This document shows, piece by piece, positions 28,350 through 38,400 of a stretch of DNA of 62,836 nucleotides (position 1 is its first letter; every line of letters begins with the position of its first letter). The position numbers were made by a program, and so were the translations under genes. Below the pieces are notes generated by a model. It had not been told where the DNA came from. It saw only the letters and a program-made list of their open reading frames with translations, and ran no database searches. The stretch is from Planctomycetaceae bacterium (lineage in GTDB: Bacteria; Planctomycetota; Planctomycetia; Planctomycetales; Planctomycetaceae). Location of the stretch: NCBI GenBank assembly GCA_029259845.1, contig JAJDEI010000166.1, forward strand, positions 1 to 62,836, read 5' to 3'.

Positions 28350-28604
28350 ATGGGGGTGTCGGTGAGGTTTTGGTATTCCGTCGTCACGCCTCCTCCGCCA
28401 CTGACAATCGACTGGTCACCCGCCGTGTACTGGCTCGCCGGCATTTGTACGGCTGCACTGACCATCGGCGTTTTTCGGCGAAATCGGAGCAGACTCTCCG
28501 ATCGCCGCTGGTGGGTACTGTTGTCGGCCAATTCCATCGTCTTGGCCGGCTATCTTGCAGTCGCCGCCGCGCTCTTCATTCGCTCTTTTTCCCTGCTTGG
28601 CTGA
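28350..28604 (+). CDS. Small two-helix membrane protein
   Basis: Encodes 84 residues. Two hydrophobic segments, WSPAVYWLAGICTAALTIGVF (split by small residues) and SANSIVLAGYLAVAAALFI, are separated by the basic loop RRNRSRLSDRRW, so it should span the membrane twice with the loop inside. The ATG at 28350 has AGGGA 6 bases upstream. No family is recognised. It sits between the aldolase and the TssM-like gene and points at the latter. Confidence 0.5.
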   Translation: MGVSVRFWYSVVTPPPPLTIDWSPAVYWLAGICTAALTIGVFRRNRSRLSDRRWWVLLSANSIVLAGYLAVAAALFIRSFSLLG

Positions 28605-28714
28605 ATCTCACTTGTTCCCAGGCTTCCGCGGCTGGCAAAGCCGGACCGGCTGGGCCACCCGGCGAACAAGCTCGGCGGCTCAATGAGGTGACGGATTCCG
28701 GTGACAACTCCGGA

Positions 28715-30334
28715 TCACCCCCGCGTGACCAGAAGGGTGATTAAGCCGATCCCGGCGAGGACCGACAGGCTTCCGCACGCTCCGGCGAACCACCACAGCC
28801 GCCGCTCATGGCGACGCCCGCGGGCTGTCCATTCCACGAACTCCTGATTGTTCAGGAGTTGCCGAAACGTCGGCCGCGCAAAGGCTCGCTCAGTTGGCTG
28901 CACTCCGGTCGCCACCAGCGACAGCCCCGCGAGCACGTCCGGCTCCTCGCCTTCTGAAGAACCAAAGGCCTGCGTCACGAACGACCGCAACTCAATTCCC
29001 GGCTCACCCCGAAAGCCGCTCAGCAGTCGGAACAACCGCTCCGACCCCGGTCGCCCCACGCTGCGAGGATCGCGAAGTTGCCGGCCGACCTTCTGTTGGA
29101 GTGTCCGCACGAACGCATCGCAGTACCGATGCACGCCTTCCCCGGTGGCCCGGCCGGGACTGGAAACCAATCCCAATTCGCCCCCTGCGGCAGCGTCCTT
29201 CCCGCCGCGCCGGATCAACTCCACGATGCCCGCATCCTCTTCCGCACCGGTGAGCAGCACCGTGACGGGAGCGGCCGCCTGAAACTCCCGCTGCAACAGC
29301 CGCAGGTCGTGATTGAGCGCCTGCCCCAACCGCACCCCCGTGCCGGCGAGGTTCGACAGCAGACCGCTGGGCAGCAGCACGCAGATCCCATTGAGCGGCA
29401 CGACCGGGCGGCGGCAGGCGGCCAGCCGCCGGCAGACCTCCGACAAGCGCCGAGACTGACGCGATAACTCCGTCGACGACACCCGCACATCGGAGACTTC
29501 CCACTCATCCGCAACCGGCTCGCCCGCAACGGTGTCGCGGTCAGGCAGCAATCCCCAAGCGTGCTCCTGCGTCGGCTTCACGCCTTGCAGTTCTTCGCGG
29601 ACCGCATCAGCATCGATTTGGACGAAGTCCTGTGTCGGCTCGCCATCCTGTGTCGCCGCTTCGCCCCCGCCGACCGCCGCGGTTGCCAACGCGGGCTGAG
29701 TGACCGCCCGCGGTTCCGGCGACCTTTCAGACGACCGCTCCAACGACCGTTGGGCCGCTGTTTCGGTCGATTCCCTCACGTATCGTGACGGGCGGCGGCG
29801 CATCTCGTTGAGCTCCCGTGTCAGCGGACCCAGACAGCCCAATCCCCGCACGACGAGGAACAGCGATTCGTCTCCGCAATACCACTGCACGGGGGAATCG
29901 GCCGCAGCCTCCGGTGTCTGCACCTTGACCCCCGCCGCATCGAACCACCGCTCGCAGGAGTCCGCCGGGTCGATCACCAGAAAGCAGGGCAGCGACCGCG
30001 GACTGATCTCCTCCTGCTTCAGTTTGCGAAGGCCGGCCGTCCAACCGGCACGCAGGTCGCGGTCGGGGATCGGTGCTTCGTCGAACCAGATGCGGAACAG
30101 CAGGTATTCAGCGAAACAGGCCGCGACCGCCAGCCCAAACAGCGCCGCCCCCCGCGACAATGTGAGATACGTCCCCCAGGGAACCCACAGGGGATTTCGC
30201 CACGCGAGCAGCCACGTGAACAACGTCAGCAGGAGCAATCCGGAAAACGTTCCGATCGTGATCCAGGCGGAGCTGGACAGGCTCGGCATCAACGAACGGA
30301 GTTTGCCTTTGGGCTTGGGGGACTGATCCGACAT
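28715..30334 (-). CDS. Short TssM/IcmF-like protein without a P-loop
   Basis: Encodes 539 residues; TssM is normally 1100-1200. TssM is the inner-membrane core of the type VI secretion membrane complex. Seen: two membrane helices at about 23-45 and 60-82; a region matching the TssM cytoplasmic domain in layout, where the P-loop should be LPCFLVIDPADSCERWFDAA (115-134) with no GxxxxGK[ST]; then VVPLNGICVLLPSGLL (from about 311) and PVTVLLTG, which match the PLNGvl and PVYvlvTK blocks of TssM; and a third membrane helix at the end (about 513-535). The large periplasmic part that binds TssJ is missing. ATG 30334 is preferred over TTG 30352. It is the last of three minus-strand genes after TssK and TssL. 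Confidence 0.72.
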   Translation of the reverse strand: MSDQSPKPKGKLRSLMPSLSSSAWITIGTFSGLLLLTLFTWLLAWRNPLWVPWGTYLTLSRGAALFGLAVAACFAEYLLFRIWFDEAPIPDRDLRAGWTAGLRKLKQEEISPRSLPCFLVIDPADSCERWFDAAGVKVQTPEAAADSPVQWYCGDESLFLVVRGLGCLGPLTRELNEMRRRPSRYVRESTETAAQRSLERSSERSPEPRAVTQPALATAAVGGGEAATQDGEPTQDFVQIDADAVREELQGVKPTQEHAWGLLPDRDTVAGEPVADEWEVSDVRVSSTELSRQSRRLSEVCRRLAACRRPVVPLNGICVLLPSGLLSNLAGTGVRLGQALNHDLRLLQREFQAAAPVTVLLTGAEEDAGIVELIRRGGKDAAAGGELGLVSSPGRATGEGVHRYCDAFVRTLQQKVGRQLRDPRSVGRPGSERLFRLLSGFRGEPGIELRSFVTQAFGSSEGEEPDVLAGLSLVATGVQPTERAFARPTFRQLLNNQEFVEWTARGRRHERRLWWFAGACGSLSVLAGIGLITLLVTRG

Positions 30335-30735
30335 CTCGCCAACCTTGTTCAACCACTCAATATGAGAAAACCAACAAGTCCTCAGTCTCCCGAGTCGTCA
30401 CCGAATCCGCTCGGATTCGCACGACCGATCTTGTTCCTGGACAGACGCCGCAGACCGAGGTGCGGGAGAATGTCGAATGTCGAATTCAGAATGACGAAGG
30501 AAATCCGAATCTCGAAATCCCAACCGGAATGGCGTGCCTCCGGTCAAGCGGACGGCCACGTTTCCCCGGTGACGGCCGACCGAATCCGATCGCATCTGGC
30601 TTGGGCCGGTTCGTACTTCGGAATTCGACATTCTTTCGTCATTCAGATTTCGTCATTCGAGTTAAAAGGAAATCTCTTTCTCCCACGACAATTGCAACAC
30701 AAGCGGATCTCCGAGCCGCTCTTCTCCAACCGCTT
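30335..30735. other. Gap between tssL and the tssM-like gene
   Basis: 401 bases with no gene; mostly filled by the dispersed element at 30469-30662. Confidence 0.5.
30469..30662. repeat. GAATGACGAA/AATGTCGAATTC dispersed element
   Basis: The left end (30469-30515) contains AATGTCGAATGTCGAATTC and GAATGACGAAGG; the right end (30615-30662) carries the same words inverted (GAATTCGACATTC, TTCGTCATTCAGA, TTCGTCATTCGAG). The 100-base centre is unique. The layout, inverted terminal words around a short non-coding core, is that of a small non-autonomous element. Confidence 0.7.
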
Positions 30736-31371
30736 CTAAGCCGTTCCTCTCACGTGGTACAACAACACGTTGACGACCAGCAGAAACAGCAGCAAGAACC
30801 CCGCGGCGACCGCCCAGCGGCGTGCCGTCCGTGGCGGAGCCCCTGCCGGGAGACCGGCCAGGGGCGAGTCGATGGGCTCCCGCTTCTCCAGGGCGAGGGC
30901 CGTTCGCCGCAGCCACGCCTCCAGAGAGTCGGGCAGAAGATCGTTCCGGCCCATCGTTTGGGCCACGTCGTTTGAGCGGTACATGCCCCGAAAACCGAGG
31001 ACCACGCAATCGTAGAACACTTCGAGCGCGTCGGATTCGGGAAGACCGCGCGCCTCTTCGGCGCGCAGAAAGAAGCGTTCGCTGCACTCCCGCGTCCGGA
31101 ACAGCTCCGCTTCGAGCACGTTGTTGTTCCACCAGTCGCGTCCCATCCAGGCGGCATCGAGTAAGACTTCATCGACCCAGGCGACGAGGGCATAACGGGC
31201 CAGTTGCCACGCCTGCGAGGCTCCAACGGCGGCATCAGCCTGTTCGAGGAGGTCCATGATCCGCCTCTGGACCTGAGGAGGATCGAACGGTTCCCCCGCC
31301 GCAATGCGGTCGAGGAGATCCAGCACGTGACGGAACACGGGATCGACGGCAGCCGCGAATTCCGGAGACAT
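30736..31371 (-). CDS. tssL: TssL/DotU-like type VI secretion membrane protein
   Basis: Encodes 211 residues. TssL (DotU) is a tail-anchored inner-membrane protein whose cytoplasmic helical domain meets the baseplate. Seen: LARYALVAWVDEVLLDAAWMG (the WVDE block), LEAELFRTRECSERFF, ALEVFYDCVVLGFRGMYR (the LGFxGxYR block), and a single C-terminal membrane helix, WAVAAGFLLLFLLVVNVLLY. No C-terminal peptidoglycan-binding domain. The ATG at 31371 is chosen; the frame continues upstream for 53 codons, but that part only translates the palindromic repeats at 31397-31497. It lies 142 bases downstream of tssK. Confidence 0.9.
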   Translation of the reverse strand: MSPEFAAAVDPVFRHVLDLLDRIAAGEPFDPPQVQRRIMDLLEQADAAVGASQAWQLARYALVAWVDEVLLDAAWMGRDWWNNNVLEAELFRTRECSERFFLRAEEARGLPESDALEVFYDCVVLGFRGMYRSNDVAQTMGRNDLLPDSLEAWLRRTALALEKREPIDSPLAGLPAGAPPRTARRWAVAAGFLLLFLLVVNVLLYHVRGTA

Positions 31372-31396
31372 GCGAGTTCCTTCGAGTTTCTCTTGC

Positions 31397-31497
31397 TCCC
31401 AAGCTCCGGCTTGGGAACGACTGTCCTGCAAAGGTCTGCGTTGCCGTGCGAAACAGAGTTTCGCGAAGGTGCGTTCCCAAACCGGAGTTTGGGAACG
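31397..31497. repeat. Cluster of GTTCCCAAAC-type palindromes
   Basis: Three hairpins in a row: 31397-31416 (TCCCAAGC...GCTTGGGA), 31448-31464 (GCGAAAC...GTTTCGC) and 31472-31497 (CGTTCCCAAAC, loop CGGA, perfect 11-base stem). The last two with their spacer are about 90% identical, in inverse orientation, to 47515-47563 upstream of the FHA gene. Together they fill the tssK-tssL gap. Confidence 0.9.
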
Positions 31498-31513
31498 AGT
31501 TTCACGTGAGGGT

Positions 31514-32935
31514 TCAGGTGGGGACCGCAAACAACGCCATCTCCAATGGCACGCGGCCGCCGCCGTCCTGGATCAGCAGCCGCCGTTCGCCTTGCAAGCG
31601 GTCACTGTTGAGAATCAGGCTGTCTTTGAAACGGATGGCCAGTGTCTGCGAATCCTGCACGTCGCGCCACGCCGGTCCGTCATCCTGCGGCACCTCGAGG
31701 TACATCCAGTCCCGCTGCGAAGGGAGCACTGGCAACTTGTGCGTGACAGGCCGCAGCTTGAGTCCGGGCAGACGCTGCGTGAACAACAGCTCCACCTGCC
31801 GCGCGCTGCCCAGCTTCCAGTCGAGCTTGCCCGGCGAGAGCAACTCGTTCAATTCGGAATCCGACAGATCCCCCTTGCGGACACCGATCAGCCATTGCCA
31901 GTCCGAATGGAACCACTCCGGATCGAGCGAAACCTGCATCCCCAGACCAACTCCCTGGAAGTACCGCTGATGGTACGGATGGTCCTGCACCGAACGAATG
32001 CAGTTTTCGATGCGGCTCCGCAGCACGCGAAAGACCGTTCCCAAATCGTCGTGATCGTAAGCCGGCAACGGCTCTCCCAGACGGACTGTGTCGAACGAGG
32101 CGAGCGCCCCGGCGGCGCGGCACAGTTCCGTGTATGCCTGAAACGGATGCGCCTGACGGCACGACGCAAACACCGACAGCCCCCCCAGTAACTGATTCAG
32201 CGTGACGAACATCAGCACCCGCTCGACATCCGCCGGTGCGCTCAAGTCGAAGCCCAGCCCGCTCCCCGCCACCTGAGCCGCCAGCACATCCCGCTTCCTG
32301 CCGATAATGTCACAGATGTCGCGGTACAGCTCCCCGAGCGGTCCCCAGGCCTGCATGGCCAGTGCGGGCGGAATGTATTCCAGGTCCAATTCTGGAGCCG
32401 CCGAACTTTCCCCGGAGCGGCGGAACCGGGCAATCGGCAGCGTCTCGAAGCCACTCAGTTCGTCCGTCGACAAACGGATTTGCACGTCCAACGTCCGGAA
32501 GGAAACCTCCTGGTCGTTCCCCCCGTCCGCGTCGTCCTGCAGAAGCTGCCGCGTCTCACGAAACCGCGTTGTCCCCGGCTGCTCGCCGTTCGTGCCGACG
32601 TTCTTTTCGCCCAGGTGAAGACGCGGAACCGCCGCGTACGCCGTGACGACCGATTCCTGAGCAAAGGCCCGTGTCAGGTCGACGCGGTCCAGTGGGTTGC
32701 CATCGCCGCAATCAACGAGGGTCCCGTCGCGCATGCGGACCCGCAGCGACCGAATCTCCAACTGTCCGCTCGCCAGCGCATCGCGGCTGTACTCCCACTC
32801 ATAGACCCCCCAGTAATGGGGATGGTCCCAGCAACTGGAGGAGAACAGCATCTCCTGCCAGTGCCGGTCGGCGGCCTGGAAATGGTGCGGGCGAAGGAAG
32901 AGTCCTTCGTACCAGTGAACCGGAAGGTGCCGCAT
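31514..32935 (-). CDS. tssK: TssK-like type VI secretion baseplate protein
   Basis: Encodes 473 residues, close to normal for TssK (about 445). TssK forms trimers that join the baseplate wedges to TssL/TssM. Seen: VHWYEGLFLRPHHFQ at the N-terminus, the family hallmark, and DRHWQEMLFSS; mid-protein YRDICDIIGRKRDVLAAQ and PFQAYTELCRAAGAL; and near the C-terminus GMQVSLDPEWFHSDWQWLIGV. The gene is first in the TssK-TssL-TssM group. It is transcribed away from the outer-membrane barrel gene across a 357-base gap that contains a GGAGTTCA repeat. Confidence 0.92.
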   Translation of the reverse strand: MRHLPVHWYEGLFLRPHHFQAADRHWQEMLFSSSCWDHPHYWGVYEWEYSRDALASGQLEIRSLRVRMRDGTLVDCGDGNPLDRVDLTRAFAQESVVTAYAAVPRLHLGEKNVGTNGEQPGTTRFRETRQLLQDDADGGNDQEVSFRTLDVQIRLSTDELSGFETLPIARFRRSGESSAAPELDLEYIPPALAMQAWGPLGELYRDICDIIGRKRDVLAAQVAGSGLGFDLSAPADVERVLMFVTLNQLLGGLSVFASCRQAHPFQAYTELCRAAGALASFDTVRLGEPLPAYDHDDLGTVFRVLRSRIENCIRSVQDHPYHQRYFQGVGLGMQVSLDPEWFHSDWQWLIGVRKGDLSDSELNELLSPGKLDWKLGSARQVELLFTQRLPGLKLRPVTHKLPVLPSQRDWMYLEVPQDDGPAWRDVQDSQTLAIRFKDSLILNSDRLQGERRLLIQDGGGRVPLEMALFAVPT

Positions 32936-33292
32936 GCGACTGCTTTGTGTTGGCCAGAGACGAGCGCTCGGTCAGACCTTGGATTCCGGGGTTGGAGTTC
33001 AAGCTTTCGGCTCCCGTTGGAGTTCAGCCTTTTGGCTGCCAAGCTCCAACAACAAGCGAACGCTTGAACTCCAACTCCGGGTGTGACTGAGCACGAGGGA
33101 CTTGCTGGCGATCGCGAGACATGATTTATTGCGAATCGGCTGTAATCTCAAAATCGACCCCGGTGGCGAATCGGCTTGAGTGAATTGATCGCTACGACCG
33201 ATAACATCTGAAGGAACGGCCCTTTTCGCCCGTTTTGACATCCGTCGTCAATCGGCTGCGCAAGCACGCCCTCTCACTCCCGCCGTGAGCGC
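32936..33292. other. Divergent gap between tssK and the barrel gene
   Basis: 357 bases with no gene. It should contain promoters for both sides; it also contains the GGAGTTCA repeat at 32991-33075. Confidence 0.5.
32991..33075. repeat. GTTGGAGTTCA inverted-repeat element, copy A
   Basis: Begins GTTGGAGTTCAAGC and ends GCTTGAACTCCAAC, with a second GTTGGAGTTCAGCC inside followed by a short GCC/GGC stem. Related elements lie at 40991-41042 and 46412-46572. Confidence 0.85.
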
Positions 33293-34747
33293 ATGCCTCT
33301 TCTCCGCTCCGTGAGCCTGTTGACCGTACTCGGCCTGCTGAGCCACGCACTTACGGCGGACGACTCGACACGGACTGCGAAACCACGATCGTCTGCGACG
33401 TCGCCGTCTTCTTCGGCGCACCACGACGTCCCCGTGCCGAAGCCGGATCGCCCCGTCGCACGCTCGCCGCGCCCATTGACGACTGTGGTCGCAGACACTG
33501 GCCTCGGTTCCCGCCTCGTTCGGGTCGAACCGATTTCTGAGTCTCCCCCGCCGGTCGAATCTCAATCACCCGCTGAGACAGCCCCTCCGCTCACGTGGCC
33601 GGAAGACGAAACTGCCGACGTCGACGACGCCGTTCGTGCCGACGATGTCTCCGTGATGCCAACTGTTTACGAGGTCGGAGACTTCGGCGAACTCGGCGAC
33701 CGTTGCGACATGGCGGCTCCCTGGCCGGTCGATGATGGAACGGCCCGTCAATCGTCGGCCTATCCGTCATCGGACCGCCGGTCCTCCCGGAGCGCGTCCG
33801 ACCGAGACGCCCGACGATCCGAGCGACTTGCCCGACGAGCAGCGAGGCACTCTTCCGGTGAATCCTGCGAACGTTGCAGCCCCTGGGCCCGGTTGTTTCC
33901 GTTCGCGTTTATCCCTCCCAGCGGTGGGATCGGGATCGGACACGAGCGTGTCATGTTCGCCCCCTTCTTCACAGGTTCAGCGCAGCCGTTCTCCCATGTC
34001 TCGCTTCGATACGAGAACGGTTGGAATTTGGAACGGCCGGACCGGGCGGAGTACTTCTGGGCAGCCCCGCCGAACGGGCCGGGGCCGGAGCGATCGGTCG
34101 ATGTCACCACGCTGACCGCCCGCATCGAGACCGCTACCGACCGGGCCTCGGCGATCTTCGAGGTCCCACTGCGAGCCGTCAGTCCAGACTTGAATTCCGA
34201 TGCGTCGGGAATTGGTGACCTGACAGTGGGCGGGAAGCTCGTGCTCGTCTCCGGGCGGGACTGGGTCATCACACAGCAAACGCTGACCTATCTGAACACC
34301 GGCCCGGCCGGGCGGGGTCTGGGGACCGGCCATGCCTCCATCGAACCGGGGCTGCTCGCGCGTTATCGCTGGACCGACGAAACCTACTTTCACGGCCAAC
34401 TGCGTTACCATATTCCCTTCTCCGGCACTGGTGACTATTTCGGCGAAGTCCTGATCTGGGGCGTGGGCGTGAGTTCGATCTGGTACGAGACCGATGCCTT
34501 CGCCGTCCTGCCGACCTTGGAAGTCGTGGGGACATCCTTCCTGGACGGGCAACGCACGACCGCCGGCGGGCTGACCGTCAGCGTTGACGGTGAGACGGCT
34601 GTCGACTTGCTCCCGGGTGTCCGCTTCGTCCTCGGGCCGCAGGGAGACCTCGGCTTGACGGAAGTCGGCATCAGCGGCGGGGCGAGCGTGGGTGACGCCG
34701 GCTGGTACAGCGCGCGGCTCCAGGTCGAAGCCCGCTGGAGCTTCTGA
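33293..34747 (+). CDS. Outer-membrane beta-barrel protein
   Basis: Encodes 484 residues. A short signal peptide (LRSVSLLTVLGLLSHALTAD) is followed by about 180 residues of Ser/Pro/Arg-rich low-complexity sequence. The C-terminal half (about 205-484) has alternating amphipathic strands, such as SHVSLRYENGWNL, IGDLTVGGKLVLVS, TYFHGQLRYHIPFSG and YSARLQVEARWSF, and ends in phenylalanine, the usual barrel-assembly signal. The pattern resembles MetA/transporter-type barrels (PF13557-like). It is divergent from tssK and upstream of the giant VWA gene, so it may be the outer-membrane part of this secretion locus; that role is inferred from position only. Confidence 0.72.
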   Translation: MPLLRSVSLLTVLGLLSHALTADDSTRTAKPRSSATSPSSSAHHDVPVPKPDRPVARSPRPLTTVVADTGLGSRLVRVEPISESPPPVESQSPAETAPPLTWPEDETADVDDAVRADDVSVMPTVYEVGDFGELGDRCDMAAPWPVDDGTARQSSAYPSSDRRSSRSASDRDARRSERLARRAARHSSGESCERCSPWARLFPFAFIPPSGGIGIGHERVMFAPFFTGSAQPFSHVSLRYENGWNLERPDRAEYFWAAPPNGPGPERSVDVTTLTARIETATDRASAIFEVPLRAVSPDLNSDASGIGDLTVGGKLVLVSGRDWVITQQTLTYLNTGPAGRGLGTGHASIEPGLLARYRWTDETYFHGQLRYHIPFSGTGDYFGEVLIWGVGVSSIWYETDAFAVLPTLEVVGTSFLDGQRTTAGGLTVSVDGETAVDLLPGVRFVLGPQGDLGLTEVGISGGASVGDAGWYSARLQVEARWSF

Positions 34748-35434
34748 CCGTTTTCCGAGGATTCCCTGTCAGGTGGCCGGCACCGCCCGCCGACAGCACC
34801 GCCCCTTCAGAACTCCGAGCGTCAGCGACGGGTCACGGTCGGGTGGCGGGGGCGTGTTGGCGTCTGGAACGAGCAACGTCCTTCCGATCCGGTGGCGACG
34901 AACGATTTCCCCGACAGCCTCATCGCCCCCGTGATCGACGCGGCACGACGGTCGGACAACCTTGCCGCGCCCCCGCCACCCGCCGGCCAACGGTAAACGT
35001 GAAAGCACCTCTAAAGAAAAACCATCCATGGCATTCCTCCCTGAGAAAAAATAAACGTGTCGTAGCAACCGAAGTATCTTTCTCCGTTAAACTTACGTGA
35101 AGTCCAGATGTTTACAGCAGTAGCCTCGCCCTCCCGTTTGATGCCGAAACTCAGGGGCGAGTTTTCGGACAGACCCTGAGGCAGGGATGAGCGTTCGTTC
35201 GCAGGTGGTTTCTTGGATCATTGGGAGTTTCCCGATCAGGCGACCTGCGCACTCCAAGCCGGGTTTTTCTGTTGGCTGGAGAAGCCGTGCGGGCCGGTTC
35301 GTGACGAATCAAGTTGGCCGAGGCGGTTGCCCGATACTCCGGATAACGAAACACCTTGTGCATGGCCCGTGAGTGTGACGATGTTGCAACCGAGGTCGGG
35401 CTGATCTCGGAAGTTTCCTCGACGGAACAACCGC
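34748..35434. other. 687-base gap before the giant VWA gene
   Basis: No gene is supported. 34817-34831 is a copy of the GAGCG(T)AGCGACGG motif just past the barrel stop codon. The AT-richer stretch at 34990-35100 is the likeliest promoter area for the giant gene. Confidence 0.45.
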
Positions 35435-38400
35435 ATGGAGGCGACATCCGCACCACCGATCGGCTCGCCGGTCCAAAGCCCCCCGCCGATGGTCCGACCG
35501 CCGGCAAGGAAATACCGGCTCCCGTCATTTCGTAGCGGTCCGGCCCCCCAAGCGCCCGGCCGTTCCTGGTTGCGATTGCTGCTGGCGGCGACCACGTTTC
35601 TGGCTGCGGCAGCGAGTTGGCTGTGGCTCGTGCAGGATGTCCCGTCGCGGACGGCGTTCATTTTCTTCGCCGATGCCTACCCGGCACCGTTTGCGCCGCC
35701 CGGTTGGATCGACGAAGATCGCGACCACTTCAATGCACTGGACGGGCTCACGCTCCAGGTGGAATCGACCGGATTCAGCAGCAGCCTGAGCGGCACGCCC
35801 TGGGACGGTCTGATGGACGCCATCGAAGCGACGCGGCCCCAGATCAAGAGAAGCGGAGTGCTGATCGTCGATCTCCGCGCCCTGGGTGCGGTCGACCCCC
35901 AAGGCATGCCGGCACTCATTCCCCCGACGGCTGATCCGTTTGACACGGCGACCTGGATTCCGCTGGCGGAATTCTGCCGACGCATTCAGGCGGCCGCCAC
36001 CGAAGCACAGCAGGTCTCTCTCATCCTCGACTGCCTGCCCACGCGAACGCGGTGGGCGTCCGGTTGGTTGTACAACGACTTCCCTGCCGCCGTCGAATCG
36101 TGGGCCGCAAGCCCCGACGTCAGCGAAGAGTTCGCCCGCTTCACGCTGTTCTGCCGGGGCGGCAACGGCGAGACGCGCTGGCGTTCACGGTCGCGGCGAG
36201 GTTCGGTGCTACAGCATGCGCTCTGGCAGGGGCTGGCCGGGGAAGCGGACGATGCCGGCAACGCGAACCGGCAAGTCGAGCTGACGGAACTCGTCGGCTA
36301 CCTGCAACAGTCGATGCCGTCACGGGACCCGGTCGCGGTTTTTCCGTTGGGCGAGAGCGGCGGCGTACTCGCCCACGCACTGCCCGGTGACGAACGCAAG
36401 TCGTTCGAACAGAACCACATGCGACGGCTGGCGACCGATGCGGTGACTTCTGATGCCCGTTTGCAGGCCGCGTGGCACGAGTGTGAGGGAATTCTGCGCG
36501 GCCGGAAATGGCAGCAGGACCTTCCCGCGACCGGTCGTCTGCTCCGGGCACTTACCTGGTGGGAAAAGAACCACTGGTCCGGTAAGGCGGGTGTTGCCGA
36601 ATCAGCCGCGACGGCCCGTGAGGTCGCGCGCTGGCTCAGCTATCTGCAGCGCCAATCGGAGACCAGTCCTCTGCCCCCTGGTGCCTACCCCCTGCTCGCG
36701 CTTCAGCGCCACACCGGCGTGGACGCCGACCGCTACGAAAAAGCAAAGACGAACTGGAACAAACTGTCGCTCACTGAAGACCGGACCACGTTCTCCAAAC
36801 GGATCCGTAAGATCTCCGGGGACGGGCTGTTCCAGTCGACTTCGCTGCAACAGATGGCGTTGTTGCTGGCAGACAGCGCACCGCCGCAAACCTGGAAGCA
36901 GCCGTCGCTCGTCCGGCAGACGTTGATGCAGCGGCAGCGATTCGAGTCATTGGCCGTCCCTGATGATATTTGTGTGAGCCGCCATCTGGTCGCGCGGCTG
37001 GGGCCGCTGCGAGACTCGAACCTCGCTGCGTTCGATGGGTTGCAGATTGGCACCCCGGCGCAGCTGGCATCGGTTGCAGACACATTGGCCGCCGCCGGCC
37101 GACAGTTCGATTCGTGTGCGGCGGCTTCGCAGGAGCTTCACCGGCAGATGGCCGCCTGCGACCGCGCCCGGCTGGAGCTGCCGTTCCTCGCGGAGTGGGC
37201 GGCTGTCCGTGATGCGAACGCCGCCGACGACAAGCACCGTCTTGTCAATCGGCTGCTGATCCCGTTGATCGTCGCGCTGAACGATCTGGACGCCCGCTTG
37301 CATCCGAATTCGCCTGAGGGCGAAAGCGTCACGTCACTGGCGAGCGAAGTCGAGCAAGACTGGCGGTTGCTGCGTTCTCAGTTCGAGGCGGAATGGAAAC
37401 GGTTGCTCAAGGAACGCCGCCCCGGCGAAGCGGATCTCGATGCGTTGGAGGCGTTGCTGGAGGTGCCGCTGCTCGTCGGGGAGGACGACGAACAGAGCCG
37501 CTCGCCGTCGGAGCAGCGGATCGTGCTTCTCCGGAAACTGGTCACCACCCAGCCGCCCGCGACTCAGGAAGTCGCCCGGACCGGATCACCGCGCCCGCAG
37601 GAACGCATGCTCAGCCACTGGAACACGCACCCGGCACTGGTCCTGATCGCCGGTGCCCCCCGCCCGCATTCCTCCTCCGCCGAAGCACCCACACTGGAGG
37701 ACTGGAACCGCGAGTTTCGACAGCAGATACTCGCCGTCGAACAGGTCGAATCATCGGCGGTGACTCCGGAGTGTCCGGCGACCGTGACCCGCGCGCGCTT
37801 GCTCGACAGCCGGCGGGGGATCGCCCTGACGCGCAAGTCGACCAACGTCTGGGCGACCAGGTTCCGCAAGTTGGCGTGGGCCGATTTGCTGCTCTGGCTG
37901 GCGGACAGTTCGCTGACGGAGTTCTGGGGGCCGGAGCCGGACGGCGGCGAACCGCTGCTGATCCGTCAGGCCAGTCTGCTGCTGACGGTCGCCTCCGGCC
38001 TCGCAGACAGCCGGTCGGAGCAGGCCGACGCCGTGCGGCAACGGCTCTCCGCCTGTGCCATTGCGGCGAACAGCGGCATGGCGGTCGATGCGGCCAGTCT
38101 GACACCCGTCAGCCCTCACGATCGGCTCAGCACCAACGTCCGGGTCGAAGCCACGCGCGCCGGAGCCGCCCTTCCGGAAGGCATCGCCCGGATCGGCGTC
38201 CAGCATTTGGGCGAGTCGTTTCCCCAACGGGCGGTCCCCGCTTCGGTCGCGGCGGTTCGCCAGGGAGAGGCTGTGAAAACGGAATTGTCCCTCGACCCCC
38301 GCTTGGTCGAAGCCAGTTTCGCCGATGCCAGCCAGCCGCTCCTGACGGAGGTCTGGTTCCGCGGCAACACGTATCGCAGCAGTTTTCGCATCATCCCGGC

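Noticed and set aside
30736..31530. Longer TssL with 53 extra N-terminal residues
   Set aside because: The extra part translates palindromic repeats (SQTPVWERTF), so the start at 31371 is preferred.
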